A stretch of 64,000 nucleotides of DNA from Bacteroidota bacterium (GTDB lineage Bacteria > Bacteroidota > Ignavibacteria > UBA10030): positions 124,001 to 188,000 of the forward strand of contig JALONQ010000001.1 in assembly GCA_025454835.1 (NCBI GenBank), written 5' to 3'. Of the stretch, positions 1 through 8,206 are shown one piece after another. The notes under the pieces were generated by a model that did not search any database, had not been told where the DNA came from, and was given only the letters and a program-made list of their open reading frames with translations. The translations under genes and the position numbers were made by a program. Each line of letters opens with the position of its first letter. Within the stretch, counting starts at the first letter, position 1.

Positions 1-2203
1 CCCGATGGAGACCCGCGACCACCGCTCGCTCGAGCGCCATCTCGACCTGTACGATGGCTTCGTCGCCCGTGAGGCCGCGCACATCGACTTCGGGCGAGGC
101 CGTCGGTAGTTCCAAGCCGCCTGTCGATGGAGACCCGGTGGTCGCCGCTCGACTCCCCGACATCCGGACGAGATCGCGCAGTTCCATTCGGACGCGCATA
201 GAGCCTACAACGACCGTGGCGCGTTCTCCCTCAATATCGACGATCTCTCCCTCCGTGCTTCCCGCCCGCATCCTCACGCGGTCGCCGAGTGCCAGCTCGA
301 CGCTCTCCTCCGGCATCGGCGGAGCCACTTCCCGTTCCTGCGCCTCCAGGATCGTTTTCTGCGATTCGACCTGGCCCCGCGCCGCCTTGATCTTCGTCAG
401 GTCACCCGAACTCTCGCGAACGTCGCGAACCGCTTGCTCGATCGTTCGGCTCGCATTCTTGACGATCTCCCGGGCCTCGCGGACCGCTCGCGCCTTTTCG
501 GCGCGCGATTCCTCGCGCAGAGCCTTCAAGCGTTCCGCGAGATCGACCGTACTGCGGTCGACCGCTTCGGACCGCTGCCGAAGCGATTCCTGCGCTTCGA
601 GCATCTCCTGCCTCCGACGGTCCAACTCGACCAGCAACGATTCGAGCCGGGTCTTGTCCGACCCGAGCCGTCGACGGGCCCGGTCCAGGATCTCGGACGA
701 CAGGCCGATCCTCCCTGCTAGCTCAAGCGCGTAGCTGCTTCCCGGAATGCCAGGCCGGAATCGGAACGTTGGACGGAGGGTCTGGGGATCGAATTCCATC
801 GAACCGTTCGCGATGCCCTCCGTGCTGTGCGCGAATGCCTTGAGCGAACCCTGGTGAGTTGTGGCCACGCACAAGGCACGTCGTATGCGAAGCTCTTCGA
901 GCACAGCCATGGCCAACGCGCTCCCCTCTTCGGGGTCCGTCCCCGACCCGATCTCATCCACGAGAACGAGCGAGCGTTCGTCGGCGCCGTCGAGGATCGT
1001 TCGGAGAAGAACGAGATGGGAGCTGAACGTGCTCAGGTCGTGTTCGATCGACTGATCGTCGCCGATATCCACGAAGAAACGCTCGAACGGAAAGAGCGCC
1101 GTGGCCGATCCCGCCGGGACGTGCAGCCCGGAGGCTGCGCAGACGCACAGCAGGCCGATCGTTTTCAGCGCAACGGTCTTTCCGCCTGCGTTCGGGCCGG
1201 TGATAACCAATGACGTTTCCGGTCCGCCCAGGTCGACCGAAAGCGCCACCACCTCCGACCGATCATGTCGCTGGAGCAGGACCGGATGCCGGCCGTCCTC
1301 AATGCGTATGATCGGCGCATCGCTGATCTCGGGCGCCACCCCGACGATCTCGATCGAATACCGTGCGCTGGCGAACAGGGCATCGAGATCGACCAGCGTA
1401 TGGTAGGAGGCTTCAAGCGGTCCGCCAACCTCCGCCACCTGCGCCGTGAGCGCTGCCAGGATCCGAAGGATCTCCCGCTGTTCTGCAAGCTGTAACTCCC
1501 GCAAAGAGTTGTTCAACTCCAGCGTCTCGGTCGGTTCGATGAAGACCGTCGCCCCGCTGGCGGACGACGAATGCACGAAACCGGGCACTCGCCCCTTGAA
1601 TTCGGATTTGATCGGTATGACCAGGCGTCCGTCGCGCGTCGTGATGATCTCGTCCTGGGCGAACTCCTGCTCGGAAACACGCCGCAGGATCGACGCGAGA
1701 CGGCGCTGGAGTCCTTCGCGCGTCGAAGCCATGTCGTTGCGCAGCCGGCGCAACTCATGGCTGGCGGCGTCGCGGATCATCCCCTGTTCATCGATGGCCT
1801 GTGTTATGTTGTATTCGACGACCCGGTCCAAGATCAACGTGGGCACGACATGCGCAAGCGCTGGGAAGCGCTCCGTCCGGCGCTTCAGGAAGAGGTGCAT
1901 CTCACGCGACGTGCGCAGAACGAGCGCGATGTCCAGCAACTCGACGGCGGGGAGCCCCTGGTGGGCGACGGCCGCCTTTCGCAGATGCGGCCGAATGTCA
2001 CGGAAGCTGGAGAGAGGAACGGCATGCTCTTCGACGAGGATCTCTTTCGCTGCCGTCGTCTCGTCGAGACGTCGTCGAATGGCGGCCGAAGAGGCGAATG
2101 GCGTGATACGGGCGACGGCGTCGCGACCGGGTGACGACATCGCATGATGCGCGATTCGTTCCAGGACCTTCGGGAATTCGAGCTTTCGAAGTGCGAGGTC
2201 CAC
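1..2203 (-). CDS. mutS2: MutS2 family ATPase/nuclease, 3' end cut by window edge
   Basis: MutS2-family protein, partial: about 734 codons are visible of the usual ~780, and the end lies left of base 1. The minus strand reads an N-terminal LEFPKVLERIA motif, a Walker A ITGPNAGGKT near 1175-1205 and a Walker B LVLVDEIGSGTDPEEG near 935-985, all in one frame. A long charged helical segment follows, and the last codons (VDVRGLTGDEA) begin the C-terminal Smr nuclease domain. The GTG at 2203 is chosen as start because it lies seven residues before the LEF motif, where family proteins begin, and 29 nt past the cvpA stop. MutS2 proteins suppress recombination and act on collided ribosomes rather than in classical mismatch repair. 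It is probably the last gene of a yqeY-cvpA-mutS2 operon. Confidence 0.93.
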   Translation of the reverse strand, partial: MDLALRKLEFPKVLERIAHHAMSSPGRDAVARITPFASSAAIRRRLDETTAAKEILVEEHAVPLSSFRDIRPHLRKAAVAHQGLPAVELLDIALVLRTSREMHLFLKRRTERFPALAHVVPTLILDRVVEYNITQAIDEQGMIRDAASHELRRLRNDMASTREGLQRRLASILRRVSEQEFAQDEIITTRDGRLVIPIKSEFKGRVPGFVHSSSASGATVFIEPTETLELNNSLRELQLAEQREILRILAALTAQVAEVGGPLEASYHTLVDLDALFASARYSIEIVGVAPEISDAPIIRIEDGRHPVLLQRHDRSEVVALSVDLGGPETSLVITGPNAGGKTVALKTIGLLCVCAASGLHVPAGSATALFPFERFFVDIGDDQSIEHDLSTFSSHLVLLRTILDGADERSLVLVDEIGSGTDPEEGSALAMAVLEELRIRRALCVATTHQGSLKAFAHSTEGIANGSMEFDPQTLRPTFRFRPGIPGSSYALELAGRIGLSSEILDRARRRLGSDKTRLESLLVELDRRRQEMLEAQESLRQRSEAVDRSTVDLAERLKALREESRAEKARAVREAREIVKNASRTIEQAVRDVRESSGDLTKIKAARGQVESQKTILEAQEREVAPPMPEESVELALGDRVRMRAGSTEGEIVDIEGERATVVVGSMRVRMELRDLVRMSGSRAATTGSPSTGGLELPTASPEVDVRGLTGDEAIVQVEMALERAVVAGLHR

Positions 2204-2232
2204 GACGGGGTCTGTCGGGTGCTTCCGAAGGC

Positions 2233-2838
2233 TTACCGGCGCGCTGCGGCGCGGAGCGAGTCGATCTTGCGGTTTGAAGCGGACCGAACTCCCCGGGCCG
2301 CCTCGACCGCCTTCTTCTTGTCGACGCCCTCGCTTTCTGGCGAGGAGAGATCCTGCAGCTGTTGGAGCGCCTCCGGTCCGAGGGTCACGATCTGGTCGAG
2401 GATCTGAGGTGAGATGTTCACGACGCCCTTGTAGATGCGCGAATCACGCTTCAGGGACTTCGAAGGGAAACCGATCATCGCAAGAAGAAAGAGGACTGAA
2501 CTCAGGAAGAGGACCCCCTGCGCCGTGCCGACGATCGCTCCACCGATCCGGTCACCCATGCCGCCGATCTTGTACGGACCGGTCGCAAACCGGTAGATGA
2601 GCGACTGGAGCAGCATGATGCCCAAGAAGACGACGATGGCGCCGAGCACAGGCGCGTTGGACGGGTCCACGCCGGCGCTTTCGACCAGCAGGTCGGCCGC
2701 ATCGCGCATGAAGACCTGACTGAACAAGAGCGCCACGATTGTCATGACGGCGGAGACGGCCTTGCGCACAGTCCCATCCCTGGCTCCAACGAGACCGGCC
2801 ATGAGCAGCCAGATGCCGAGCAAAAGGTCCAGGATCAT
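2233..2838 (-). CDS. cvpA: CvpA family membrane protein
   Basis: A 201-residue integral membrane protein of the CvpA (colicin V production) family. Hydrophobic helices lie at about residues 3-20, 27-45, 62-83 and 100-123, the four-helix arrangement of the family, followed by a soluble charged C-terminal tail rich in Lys and Arg. The start ATG overlaps the stop of the upstream GatB/YqeY gene in an ATGA junction, so the two are translationally coupled. mutS2 lies just downstream, and cvpA-mutS2 adjacency is common in bacteria. The family's molecular role is poorly defined, with links to envelope stress and to biofilm or colicin export. Confidence 0.85.
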   Translation of the reverse strand: MILDLLLGIWLLMAGLVGARDGTVRKAVSAVMTIVALLFSQVFMRDAADLLVESAGVDPSNAPVLGAIVVFLGIMLLQSLIYRFATGPYKIGGMGDRIGGAIVGTAQGVLFLSSVLFLLAMIGFPSKSLKRDSRIYKGVVNISPQILDQIVTLGPEALQQLQDLSSPESEGVDKKKAVEAARGVRSASNRKIDSLRAAARR

Positions 2839-3287
2839 GTGCCGCTCCCCAGCCGTCCCTTGACGAGCTCCTGGATGATCGACCCGTCGATCTTCCCCTT
2901 GAGTTCCTTCATGACCGGACCCATCACCTTCCCCATATCCTTGGGGCCGGAGGCGCCGGTCTCCGTGATAATGCGAGCGACGACGACGCCCGCTTCTTCC
3001 CTCGTCAGCGGTTTGGGAAGGTACTCCTGGATCACGGACAGTTCCTGACGCTCCGTGTCTGCAAGGTCCTTGCGGCCTGCTTTCTCATACATCTCGATGG
3101 CTTCCTTCCGCTTCTTTCCGGCCGCTATCAAGGCTTGCACTTCGTCATCCGGCGTCACGCTCCCAGATCCGCGTTTCGAAAACTCGATCAGCAAGGCTCG
3201 GATGGAGCGGACGGTGTTGAGCCGGACCGGATCGCCGGCCTTCATGGCGGCCTTCAGGTCGTCGTTGATGCGTTCAGTCAGTGTCAT
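2835..3287 (-). CDS. GatB/YqeY domain protein
   Basis: A 150-residue stand-alone YqeY-type protein, the domain related to the C-terminal tRNA-binding tail of GatB and GatE amidotransferase subunits. The N-terminal MTLTERINDDLKAAMKAGD and the later RRKEAIEMYEKAGR-like and QEYLPKPLT segments are family hallmarks, and the length matches the usual 147-152 residues. The open frame reaches further upstream, but the ATG at 3287 gives the family start; an ATG nine bases upstream is possible. There is no clear Shine-Dalgarno sequence. A promoter-like element lies at 3310-3340. The biological role of free YqeY proteins is not settled; tRNA-dependent amidation is suggested by homology only. Confidence 0.85.
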   Translation of the reverse strand: MTLTERINDDLKAAMKAGDPVRLNTVRSIRALLIEFSKRGSGSVTPDDEVQALIAAGKKRKEAIEMYEKAGRKDLADTERQELSVIQEYLPKPLTREEAGVVVARIITETGASGPKDMGKVMGPVMKELKGKIDGSIIQELVKGRLGSGT

Positions 3288-3309
3288 AGGACCCATGTTC
3301 TTGTTTTGT

Positions 3310-3340
3310 TCAAAGTACGCAAACCTGTGCGGACTTTCCA
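3310..3340 (-). promoter_or_regulatory. Candidate Bacteroidota-type promoter for yqeY-cvpA-mutS2
   Basis: On the minus strand TGG (3338-3340), 20 bases, then TACTTTGA (3310-3317) resembles TTG-N20-TAnnTTTG. The -33 box is one base off. It would start transcription about 15-20 nt before the yqeY start. Confidence 0.35.
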
Positions 3341-3363
3341 TTGATTCATGGCACATCAACAAC

Positions 3364-3405
3364 AAAAAGGGCCCATCCGCGCTCTCGAAGAGTTCAGATG
3401 GGCCC
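3364..3405 (-). terminator. Intrinsic terminator after SDR gene
   Basis: The minus strand reads stem GGGCCCATC (3397-3405), loop, GATGGGCCC (3369-3377), then TTTTT (3364-3368). A 9-bp GC-rich perfect stem directly followed by a T-run, 18 nt past the SDR stop codon, is a textbook Rho-independent terminator. Confidence 0.9.
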
Positions 3406-3423
3406 ATGGACGGTTGAAGAATG

Positions 3424-4119
3424 TCAGTGGATGGCATCGCCTCCAGATATCCGGATCGTCATACCAGAGCTCGTCGCCGCCGGATCGCAAAGCCGATCGA
3501 TCGCCCGACAGATCTCGGAGGGTTGCACCCACGTCGAGCGGTCGGCATCCGGCATGTCGCGTCGATTCGCTGGCGTGTCGATGATCCACGGAGCGATCGT
3601 GTTGATCGTGATACCGCTCCCTGCGGATTCGCGAGCCGCGATCTCAGCCAGATGCAGCATGGCCGCCTTCGAAACGGCGTAGGCCGCCGACCCTTGCGAT
3701 GGCTCGAGCGCTGACAAGGCTCCCACCTGGATGTAGCGTCCGTAGAACTGGTCCGACAGTGATCGCATCGATTCCCGCATGGAGAGGAATGCCGAGCGGG
3801 CGTTGACCGCCATCAAGCGGTCCCAGACCTCCGCACGCATCGACATGACCGGCTCACCTCCGGCGTAGGTGCCGACGGTATTCACGACGACCTCGATCGT
3901 GCCCAACGATCTGCGGGCCGAGGCAAAGAACGATTCCACCGACGCCTCGTGCGTGGCATCAAGAGCGGCCCACTGCAGTCGATCCGTGCCGGGGGGCGGA
4001 GTGGTCGACACGCCGTGACTGGCGAAGACCCTCGCTCCTGCCGCCACCGCATGCTCGACGACGGCACCCCCTACTGCACCTGTACCTCCCAGCACGACCA
4101 CACGGCGACCACTCAGCAT
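3424..4119 (-). CDS. SDR family NAD(P)-dependent oxidoreductase
   Basis: A 231-residue short-chain dehydrogenase/reductase. It has the nucleotide-binding glycine motif GGTGAVGG at about residues 10-17, a catalytic YAVSK (Tyr and Lys) near 145, and a C-terminal SGGD segment typical of classical SDRs. The ATG at 4119 is chosen because it follows a good ribosome site (AAGGGAAG) and starts directly at the Rossmann fold; the longer open frame upstream is not conserved-looking. It sits 28 nt downstream of the lipoprotein gene and is closed by a strong terminator, so it may share that transcript. The substrate cannot be told from sequence. Confidence 0.85.
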   Translation of the reverse strand: MLSGRRVVVLGGTGAVGGAVVEHAVAAGARVFASHGVSTTPPPGTDRLQWAALDATHEASVESFFASARRSLGTIEVVVNTVGTYAGGEPVMSMRAEVWDRLMAVNARSAFLSMRESMRSLSDQFYGRYIQVGALSALEPSQGSAAYAVSKAAMLHLAEIAARESAGSGITINTIAPWIIDTPANRRDMPDADRSTWVQPSEICRAIDRLCDPAATSSGMTIRISGGDAIH

Positions 4120-4147
4120 GCTCTTCCCTTCTCGTAGTTCATTGACA

Positions 4148-4711
4148 TCACTGAACGCGCGTGACGAGCACAATGTCGATGTCCGATTCGGGCCCCGGCG
4201 TCGCTGTTTTCGGAATGCCATCGTAGTGGCTCAGAACAATGCCAAGACCCCCCGTCGAAGGACCTCCGCCAGACGTCCGCAGCTTGAACTGAAGCCCCAC
4301 CGGCAACGAAGGCGTGTTCGTATCACGGTCGGTACGTTCGATGCCAACGAGTGACGAGATCCCTCCCGTGGGCGTGTAGAAGAACTGGTGCTGATTCGCC
4401 TGCTCTTCGATCTCGACGTTGAGTGTATCGGTCGGTGTGACCGATTCGTTGAGCAGCAGGATCGATCCCAGGTAGGTCCGGCCCGCGGCCAGGAACAGCG
4501 TATCGGCGACCGGTGCGGCACCACCCGGTCCATCGGCATCCCTCCACGAGGCGGTGCGGACTGCTGAGGTCACCGAGTCGCGAAGGACGAGCGTGACCGA
4601 AGTGATGACCTCATGTTCGATATCATCGGAGGGCGCGGTCGGGTCCTTCTCCTTACAGGCCGGCAGGACGAAGAGAATGGTCGTCATGAGGATGAAGAAT
4701 GAGTTTCGCAT
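4148..4711 (-). CDS. Predicted lipoprotein paired with TonB receptor
   Basis: A 187-residue lipoprotein. The N-terminal signal peptide ends in the lipobox LPAC, so Cys19 is probably lipidated. The mature part has an acidic linker and a beta-rich domain with the segments SILLLNES and EIEEQANQHQFFY, followed by a Gly-rich stretch and a C-terminal DIDIVLVTRV. From memory of the family, lipoproteins with EE..EHQFFY occur in Bacteroidota next to a TonB-dependent receptor, and the same arrangement is seen here (45 nt downstream of the receptor). They may assist capture of the receptor's ligand, possibly a metal; this is inference. No enzymatic motif is visible. Confidence 0.75.
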   Translation of the reverse strand: MRNSFFILMTTILFVLPACKEKDPTAPSDDIEHEVITSVTLVLRDSVTSAVRTASWRDADGPGGAAPVADTLFLAAGRTYLGSILLLNESVTPTDTLNVEIEEQANQHQFFYTPTGGISSLVGIERTDRDTNTPSLPVGLQFKLRTSGGGPSTGGLGIVLSHYDGIPKTATPGPESDIDIVLVTRVQ

Positions 4712-4756
4712 TGTTGAATCCCTTGATGGTGTGAGAAAAGAGAGATGATGAACGTT

Positions 4757-7081
4757 TCAGTGTCGACCCCAGCTCGTGCTCACACGAACGACGAACGAGC
4801 GGCCGGGATCATCGGAGAAGTACCGGAATCGACTGAGATAGTCGCGGTATGTCGTGTTCAGCACATTCTGGGTGGACAGGGTCACTTCGACCACCTGTTC
4901 TCCCCAGTGCAGATGTGTCCCCGTCTCCAGGTCGAGCAACACGTACCCTGGCGGCGGGTTTGCGTAGTCGACACTCGATGGGTATCGGCCCTGATGCCGG
5001 ACCCCAATGACGGTCGCTTCGACGTACGAACCGGTCAGGCCCCAGCGCTCGGGAAGCTTAGCGTGCACGATGAAGCGCGCCCGATCACCCGGCAGGAAGA
5101 GCATCGGCAGGCGCGTCGACACGATCGAACCCCGGACGAGCGAACCGGAGAGCCCCAGCCGAAGAACCGTGTTGACGTGCCATTCCGCAGAACCGTCGAG
5201 CCCATGCATGACCACGTCGTCCTGGCGATATCGGAATGTGGGGAAGGCCCCCCGGACCGTGAGAGTCGGATCCGGCGTCGGGAAGAGAGCAATGAACCCG
5301 TCGATGCGGTTGACGAACACGCTGACGTCGACGTGCACCATCTCGGCGATATGCCGGAGCGTCACGTCGAGCGAGCCGCTGCGTTCGTTCCCCAGGGTCG
5401 GATCGCCGATCTCGTACTGCGCCGAGCCGTGATGGACTCCGTCGCTGTAGAGTTCGTTGAGACTCGGCGGCCGCCACGCGGTTCCGATGTTCGTGCCCAG
5501 CGACCATGTCGGATCGAACTGCCACTGCACACCCACGGCGCCGCTTACGTTGGCGTATGTCTTCGCCATCCGCTCCACGGCCGACCCGGACGGTCGGTAG
5601 ATGTCGAGCTGCCTCCAGTCGAGCCGCACGCCTGTCGTGACACGCAGGCCGTCATCGCTCCATTCTTCGATCGCAAACGCGCCAACATTGTGCGCCCGGA
5701 AGTTAGGGATAAGCCTCGTCGTCCCTTCGCTCACGTTTCCCTGACGCGTGCCGCTCAAGCCGATCGTCCCCGTGAATGGGCCAACCGGAAGATGCATCAG
5801 CCTCAGGTCCGCAGTGTAGCTCGTGAGGGTGAGGTCGAACGCCGGCCGCGTCTGGATCTGACCGAAGATCCGGAGGGCGTCGTACTCCTGCCGGTGGTTC
5901 TCCTGCCGACCGAGGCGGAGGTCGAGCGAACCGAGCCCTTCGATCAGCGACCTTGCGCGGAGCGTCACGAGATCGTGACGAATGACCTGCTTCGGCATGC
6001 GGATGTCGTAACTGAAGGGTCTCTCGACCAAGGGACGCGAACTGACGATGGCACGCCGCAGGTCCGTGACGTTTCCGATGTGCGATCCTTGGAAGATCCC
6101 GAGGTCGGTCGAGAACCGGCTGAGAAGCGCCGAGACCTCGCCCGCCTCAAAGAGGTATCCGATCGTGAAGGAACCATCGACCTCGGAGAATCCGGTGTTG
6201 GCAAGCCCGTATGCAGGAGCACGGGCATCACCCGCACGCCGCGCGCTGCCCTGAAGGCGCCAGGCGACATCGGAGAGCACATCGGCGTGTCCTTCCATCC
6301 ATCCGGACACGGCCCCTTGCGCGTTGTTCGAGAAGAAGCTGATGTGCAACTCGGCCTCATGGCCCTGGGTTCGACGCAACTCCCTGGGTACGATCCGCAC
6401 AACGCCTCCGATGGCCTCGGCGCCGAATTCCACGCTCGCCGGTCCTTTGACGACTTCGATCCCGGCCCCTGCAAACGGATCGATCTCCGGCGCATGTTCC
6501 GCTCCCCATTGCTGACCCTCTTGCCGGATATCGGCATTGAGAAGCACGATCCGCTGGCTATGGAGGCCCCGGATGACGGGCTTCATGATCGAAGGCCCGG
6601 TCGAGATCAACGTCACTCCCGGCAGGTGCTCCAGTGTCTCGCCGAGCGTTTGGCCGCTCAATCTGTGCAGATCGTCCGCACCGACGACGCTGATGGCGCG
6701 ATGCGAGCCCATGAGTCCTGACTTGTCGACCGTACCGGTAATGGTGACACCGCGAACGGCAATGCTCACTTGCACCAGGAAGATGTCGAGTTGGGTCGGC
6801 TTGGCCAGCACGATCGTTCGTCGGACCTCTGCATACCCCATCATGCGCACGACGACCTCATGCCGTCCGGGTTGGAGCGATGGGAAAACGAAACGACCCT
6901 CCGTGTCCGTCAGGACGCCGGTACGCGCATGCGCAACGAAGACACTGGCGCCATCCAGCGGCAGACTGGTGGCGCTGTCTCGAACAGTTCCTGTAAGGCG
7001 AACGGTGGCCGTGGGCTGGGCCGACAGCCATGAGCCGGCGGCCATGATCAGCCCCACGACCGCCACCACGAACGATCGCAT
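4757..7081 (-). CDS. TonB-dependent outer membrane receptor, probable metal uptake
   Basis: A 774-residue outer membrane receptor. A signal peptide (residues 1-22, ending LSAQ) is followed by a carboxypeptidase-regulatory-like beta-sandwich (about 25-105), a plug domain (about 125-240) with the segments VIRGLHSQRIVLLNADIRQ and VVKGPASVEFGAEAIGGVV, then a beta-barrel to the C-terminal end. The ATG at 7081 is chosen since it begins the signal peptide; the open frame runs 100 codons further upstream without coding character. The plug resembles receptors for zinc or other small ligands in Bacteroidota, and the neighbouring His/Cys-rich small protein and lipoprotein favour metal uptake. Ligand assignment remains inference. 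Confidence 0.9.
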   Translation of the reverse strand: MRSFVVAVVGLIMAAGSWLSAQPTATVRLTGTVRDSATSLPLDGASVFVAHARTGVLTDTEGRFVFPSLQPGRHEVVVRMMGYAEVRRTIVLAKPTQLDIFLVQVSIAVRGVTITGTVDKSGLMGSHRAISVVGADDLHRLSGQTLGETLEHLPGVTLISTGPSIMKPVIRGLHSQRIVLLNADIRQEGQQWGAEHAPEIDPFAGAGIEVVKGPASVEFGAEAIGGVVRIVPRELRRTQGHEAELHISFFSNNAQGAVSGWMEGHADVLSDVAWRLQGSARRAGDARAPAYGLANTGFSEVDGSFTIGYLFEAGEVSALLSRFSTDLGIFQGSHIGNVTDLRRAIVSSRPLVERPFSYDIRMPKQVIRHDLVTLRARSLIEGLGSLDLRLGRQENHRQEYDALRIFGQIQTRPAFDLTLTSYTADLRLMHLPVGPFTGTIGLSGTRQGNVSEGTTRLIPNFRAHNVGAFAIEEWSDDGLRVTTGVRLDWRQLDIYRPSGSAVERMAKTYANVSGAVGVQWQFDPTWSLGTNIGTAWRPPSLNELYSDGVHHGSAQYEIGDPTLGNERSGSLDVTLRHIAEMVHVDVSVFVNRIDGFIALFPTPDPTLTVRGAFPTFRYRQDDVVMHGLDGSAEWHVNTVLRLGLSGSLVRGSIVSTRLPMLFLPGDRARFIVHAKLPERWGLTGSYVEATVIGVRHQGRYPSSVDYANPPPGYVLLDLETGTHLHWGEQVVEVTLSTQNVLNTTYRDYLSRFRYFSDDPGRSFVVRVSTSWGRH

Positions 7082-7169
7082 CGGAGTAAGTGGACGAGAA
7101 TGAAAGGGGCGCGCCGGCTTGCCGGATCTATCGATCGGGGACGGCGTGGGATGCTGCTGTTGAGCGAGA

Positions 7170-7511
7170 TCAGACGGCGGGTGGACCGCGCCGCGCGTGG
7201 GAGAAAGTGGACGTTGCGAGAGAGAGGACCGCTGGCGGGTGGGCCAACGGAGATGCGGTCGGTGAGAAGTAGTCCCAACGTGTGGGCGCCGGCGCTTCCG
7301 AACCCTGCAATCCGACGACGCACAACGCGCAGACATGGGGATGGTTGGCCGACCGCCCTTTCGCCGGCGCATTGGCATCATCGGCCGTAACGGCGAGCGC
7401 CGTGTCAGGGCCCATGCGAAGGGAGTGGTGATGCATGAGCGTGGCCTCGGCGAATCCGAGCACCAAGGCGATCAGCATCACGACACTCAGGCGTTCCATG
7501 TGCAAGCGCAT
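7170..7511 (-). CDS. Small secreted His/Cys protein upstream of TonB receptor
   Basis: A 113-residue protein with an N-terminal hydrophobic signal-like segment (about residues 5-23), then an LMHHH cluster and a single HPHVCALC motif, suggestive of metal binding. The C-terminal half is low complexity and rich in Pro and Ser. Small secreted proteins with a conserved His and Cys-x-x-Cys (DUF2946-like or HYC_CC_PP-like) often precede TonB receptors; that comparison is from memory. The promoter at 7515-7545 puts the transcript start at or next to the ATG at 7511, so the message may be leaderless; a second ATG lies at 7499. It probably heads an operon with the receptor and lipoprotein. Confidence 0.6.
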   Translation of the reverse strand: MRLHMERLSVVMLIALVLGFAEATLMHHHSLRMGPDTALAVTADDANAPAKGRSANHPHVCALCVVGLQGSEAPAPTRWDYFSPTASPLAHPPAVLSLATSTFSHARRGPPAV

Positions 7512-7514
7512 GTT

Positions 7515-7545
7515 TTAAAATACGGTACCCGGCACGGAGTCGCAA
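7515..7545 (-). promoter_or_regulatory. Bacteroidota-type promoter abutting start codon (minus)
   Basis: The minus strand has TTG (7543-7545), a 20-base spacer and TATTTTAA (7515-7522). Only AAC separates the -7 box from the ATG at 7511, so transcription should begin at the start codon. Confidence 0.6.
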
Positions 7546-7581
7546 GCGCGACGCCCGATTCGGAGCGAGATTCGTGCCCCC

Positions 7582-7613
7582 TTTGCTTCTCCGGTCATCG
7601 TGGTGTATTTTTG
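7582..7613 (+). promoter_or_regulatory. Bacteroidota-type promoter abutting start codon (plus)
   Basis: TTTG (7582-7585), exactly 20 bases, then TATTTTTG (7606-7613), a perfect match to TTTG-N20-TAnnTTTG. The peroxiredoxin ATG is at 7618, four bases past the -7 box, so a leaderless mRNA is predicted. Confidence 0.7.
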
Positions 7614-7617
7614 ATGT

Positions 7618-8169
7618 ATGAGAACGTCGATTGGATTCCGCCACTGGGTTGCTGCGACGACGCTGGGCCTCGCTTTGATGTCCATCGCCAAAGCCCAGCT
7701 CGCAGCCGGCCAACTTGCCCCCGATTTTTCCCTTCGGTACGCGACGCGCGACTCGATCTCGGGCGCTCCCCTCCGCCTCTCCGCCATCGCCGAGAACCGG
7801 ACCGTCGTGCTTGCTTTCTATCCTGCGGATTGGAGCGGCGGATGCACCAAAGAGGTCTGCAGTTTCCGTGACGACATCGCCACCTTCGAACAGCTCGACG
7901 TCGAAGTCTTGGCCATCAGCGGCGACTACGTCTACTCGCATCATGCCTGGGCGAAGGCACTCGACCTACCCTTTCGACTGTTGAGCGACCACGATCATGC
8001 GGTCGCCAAAGCGTACCAGAGCTACAACGAGGCTACTGGCTACAATCGACGGACCGTCTTCGTGGTCGATCGGAAGCGCCAGATCGTCTATGCCGACCTG
8101 GACTATTCCGTCCGGGATGACGTCGATTTCCAAGCGCTGCGGTCTGCACTTACGTCGATCCCGCGGTGA
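7618..8169 (+). CDS. Secreted BCP-type peroxiredoxin
   Basis: A 183-residue AhpC/TSA-family peroxiredoxin with a signal peptide (about residues 1-26, ending AKAQ), so it acts in the periplasm or as an envelope protein. The active-site region ADWSGGCTKEVC holds a peroxidatic Cys and a second Cys five residues later, the spacing of the resolving Cys in the bacterioferritin comigratory protein (BCP/PrxQ) class; Ser replaces the more common Thr before the Gly-Gly. It would reduce peroxides with thioredoxin-like donors. It is the first gene of the plus-strand group and is divergent from the His/Cys protein. Confidence 0.85.
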   Translation: MRTSIGFRHWVAATTLGLALMSIAKAQLAAGQLAPDFSLRYATRDSISGAPLRLSAIAENRTVVLAFYPADWSGGCTKEVCSFRDDIATFEQLDVEVLAISGDYVYSHHAWAKALDLPFRLLSDHDHAVAKAYQSYNEATGYNRRTVFVVDRKRQIVYADLDYSVRDDVDFQALRSALTSIPR

Positions 8170-8206
8170 TTGACAGCGACCTCATTCCTCCATCCCATTT
8201 CTGAGA

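Noticed and set aside
4745-6721. 658-codon open frame on the plus strand
   Set aside because: It is antisense to the TonB receptor, whose minus-strand frame has signal peptide, plug and barrel motifs. The plus frame is a high-GC shadow rich in Arg, His and Pro without domains.
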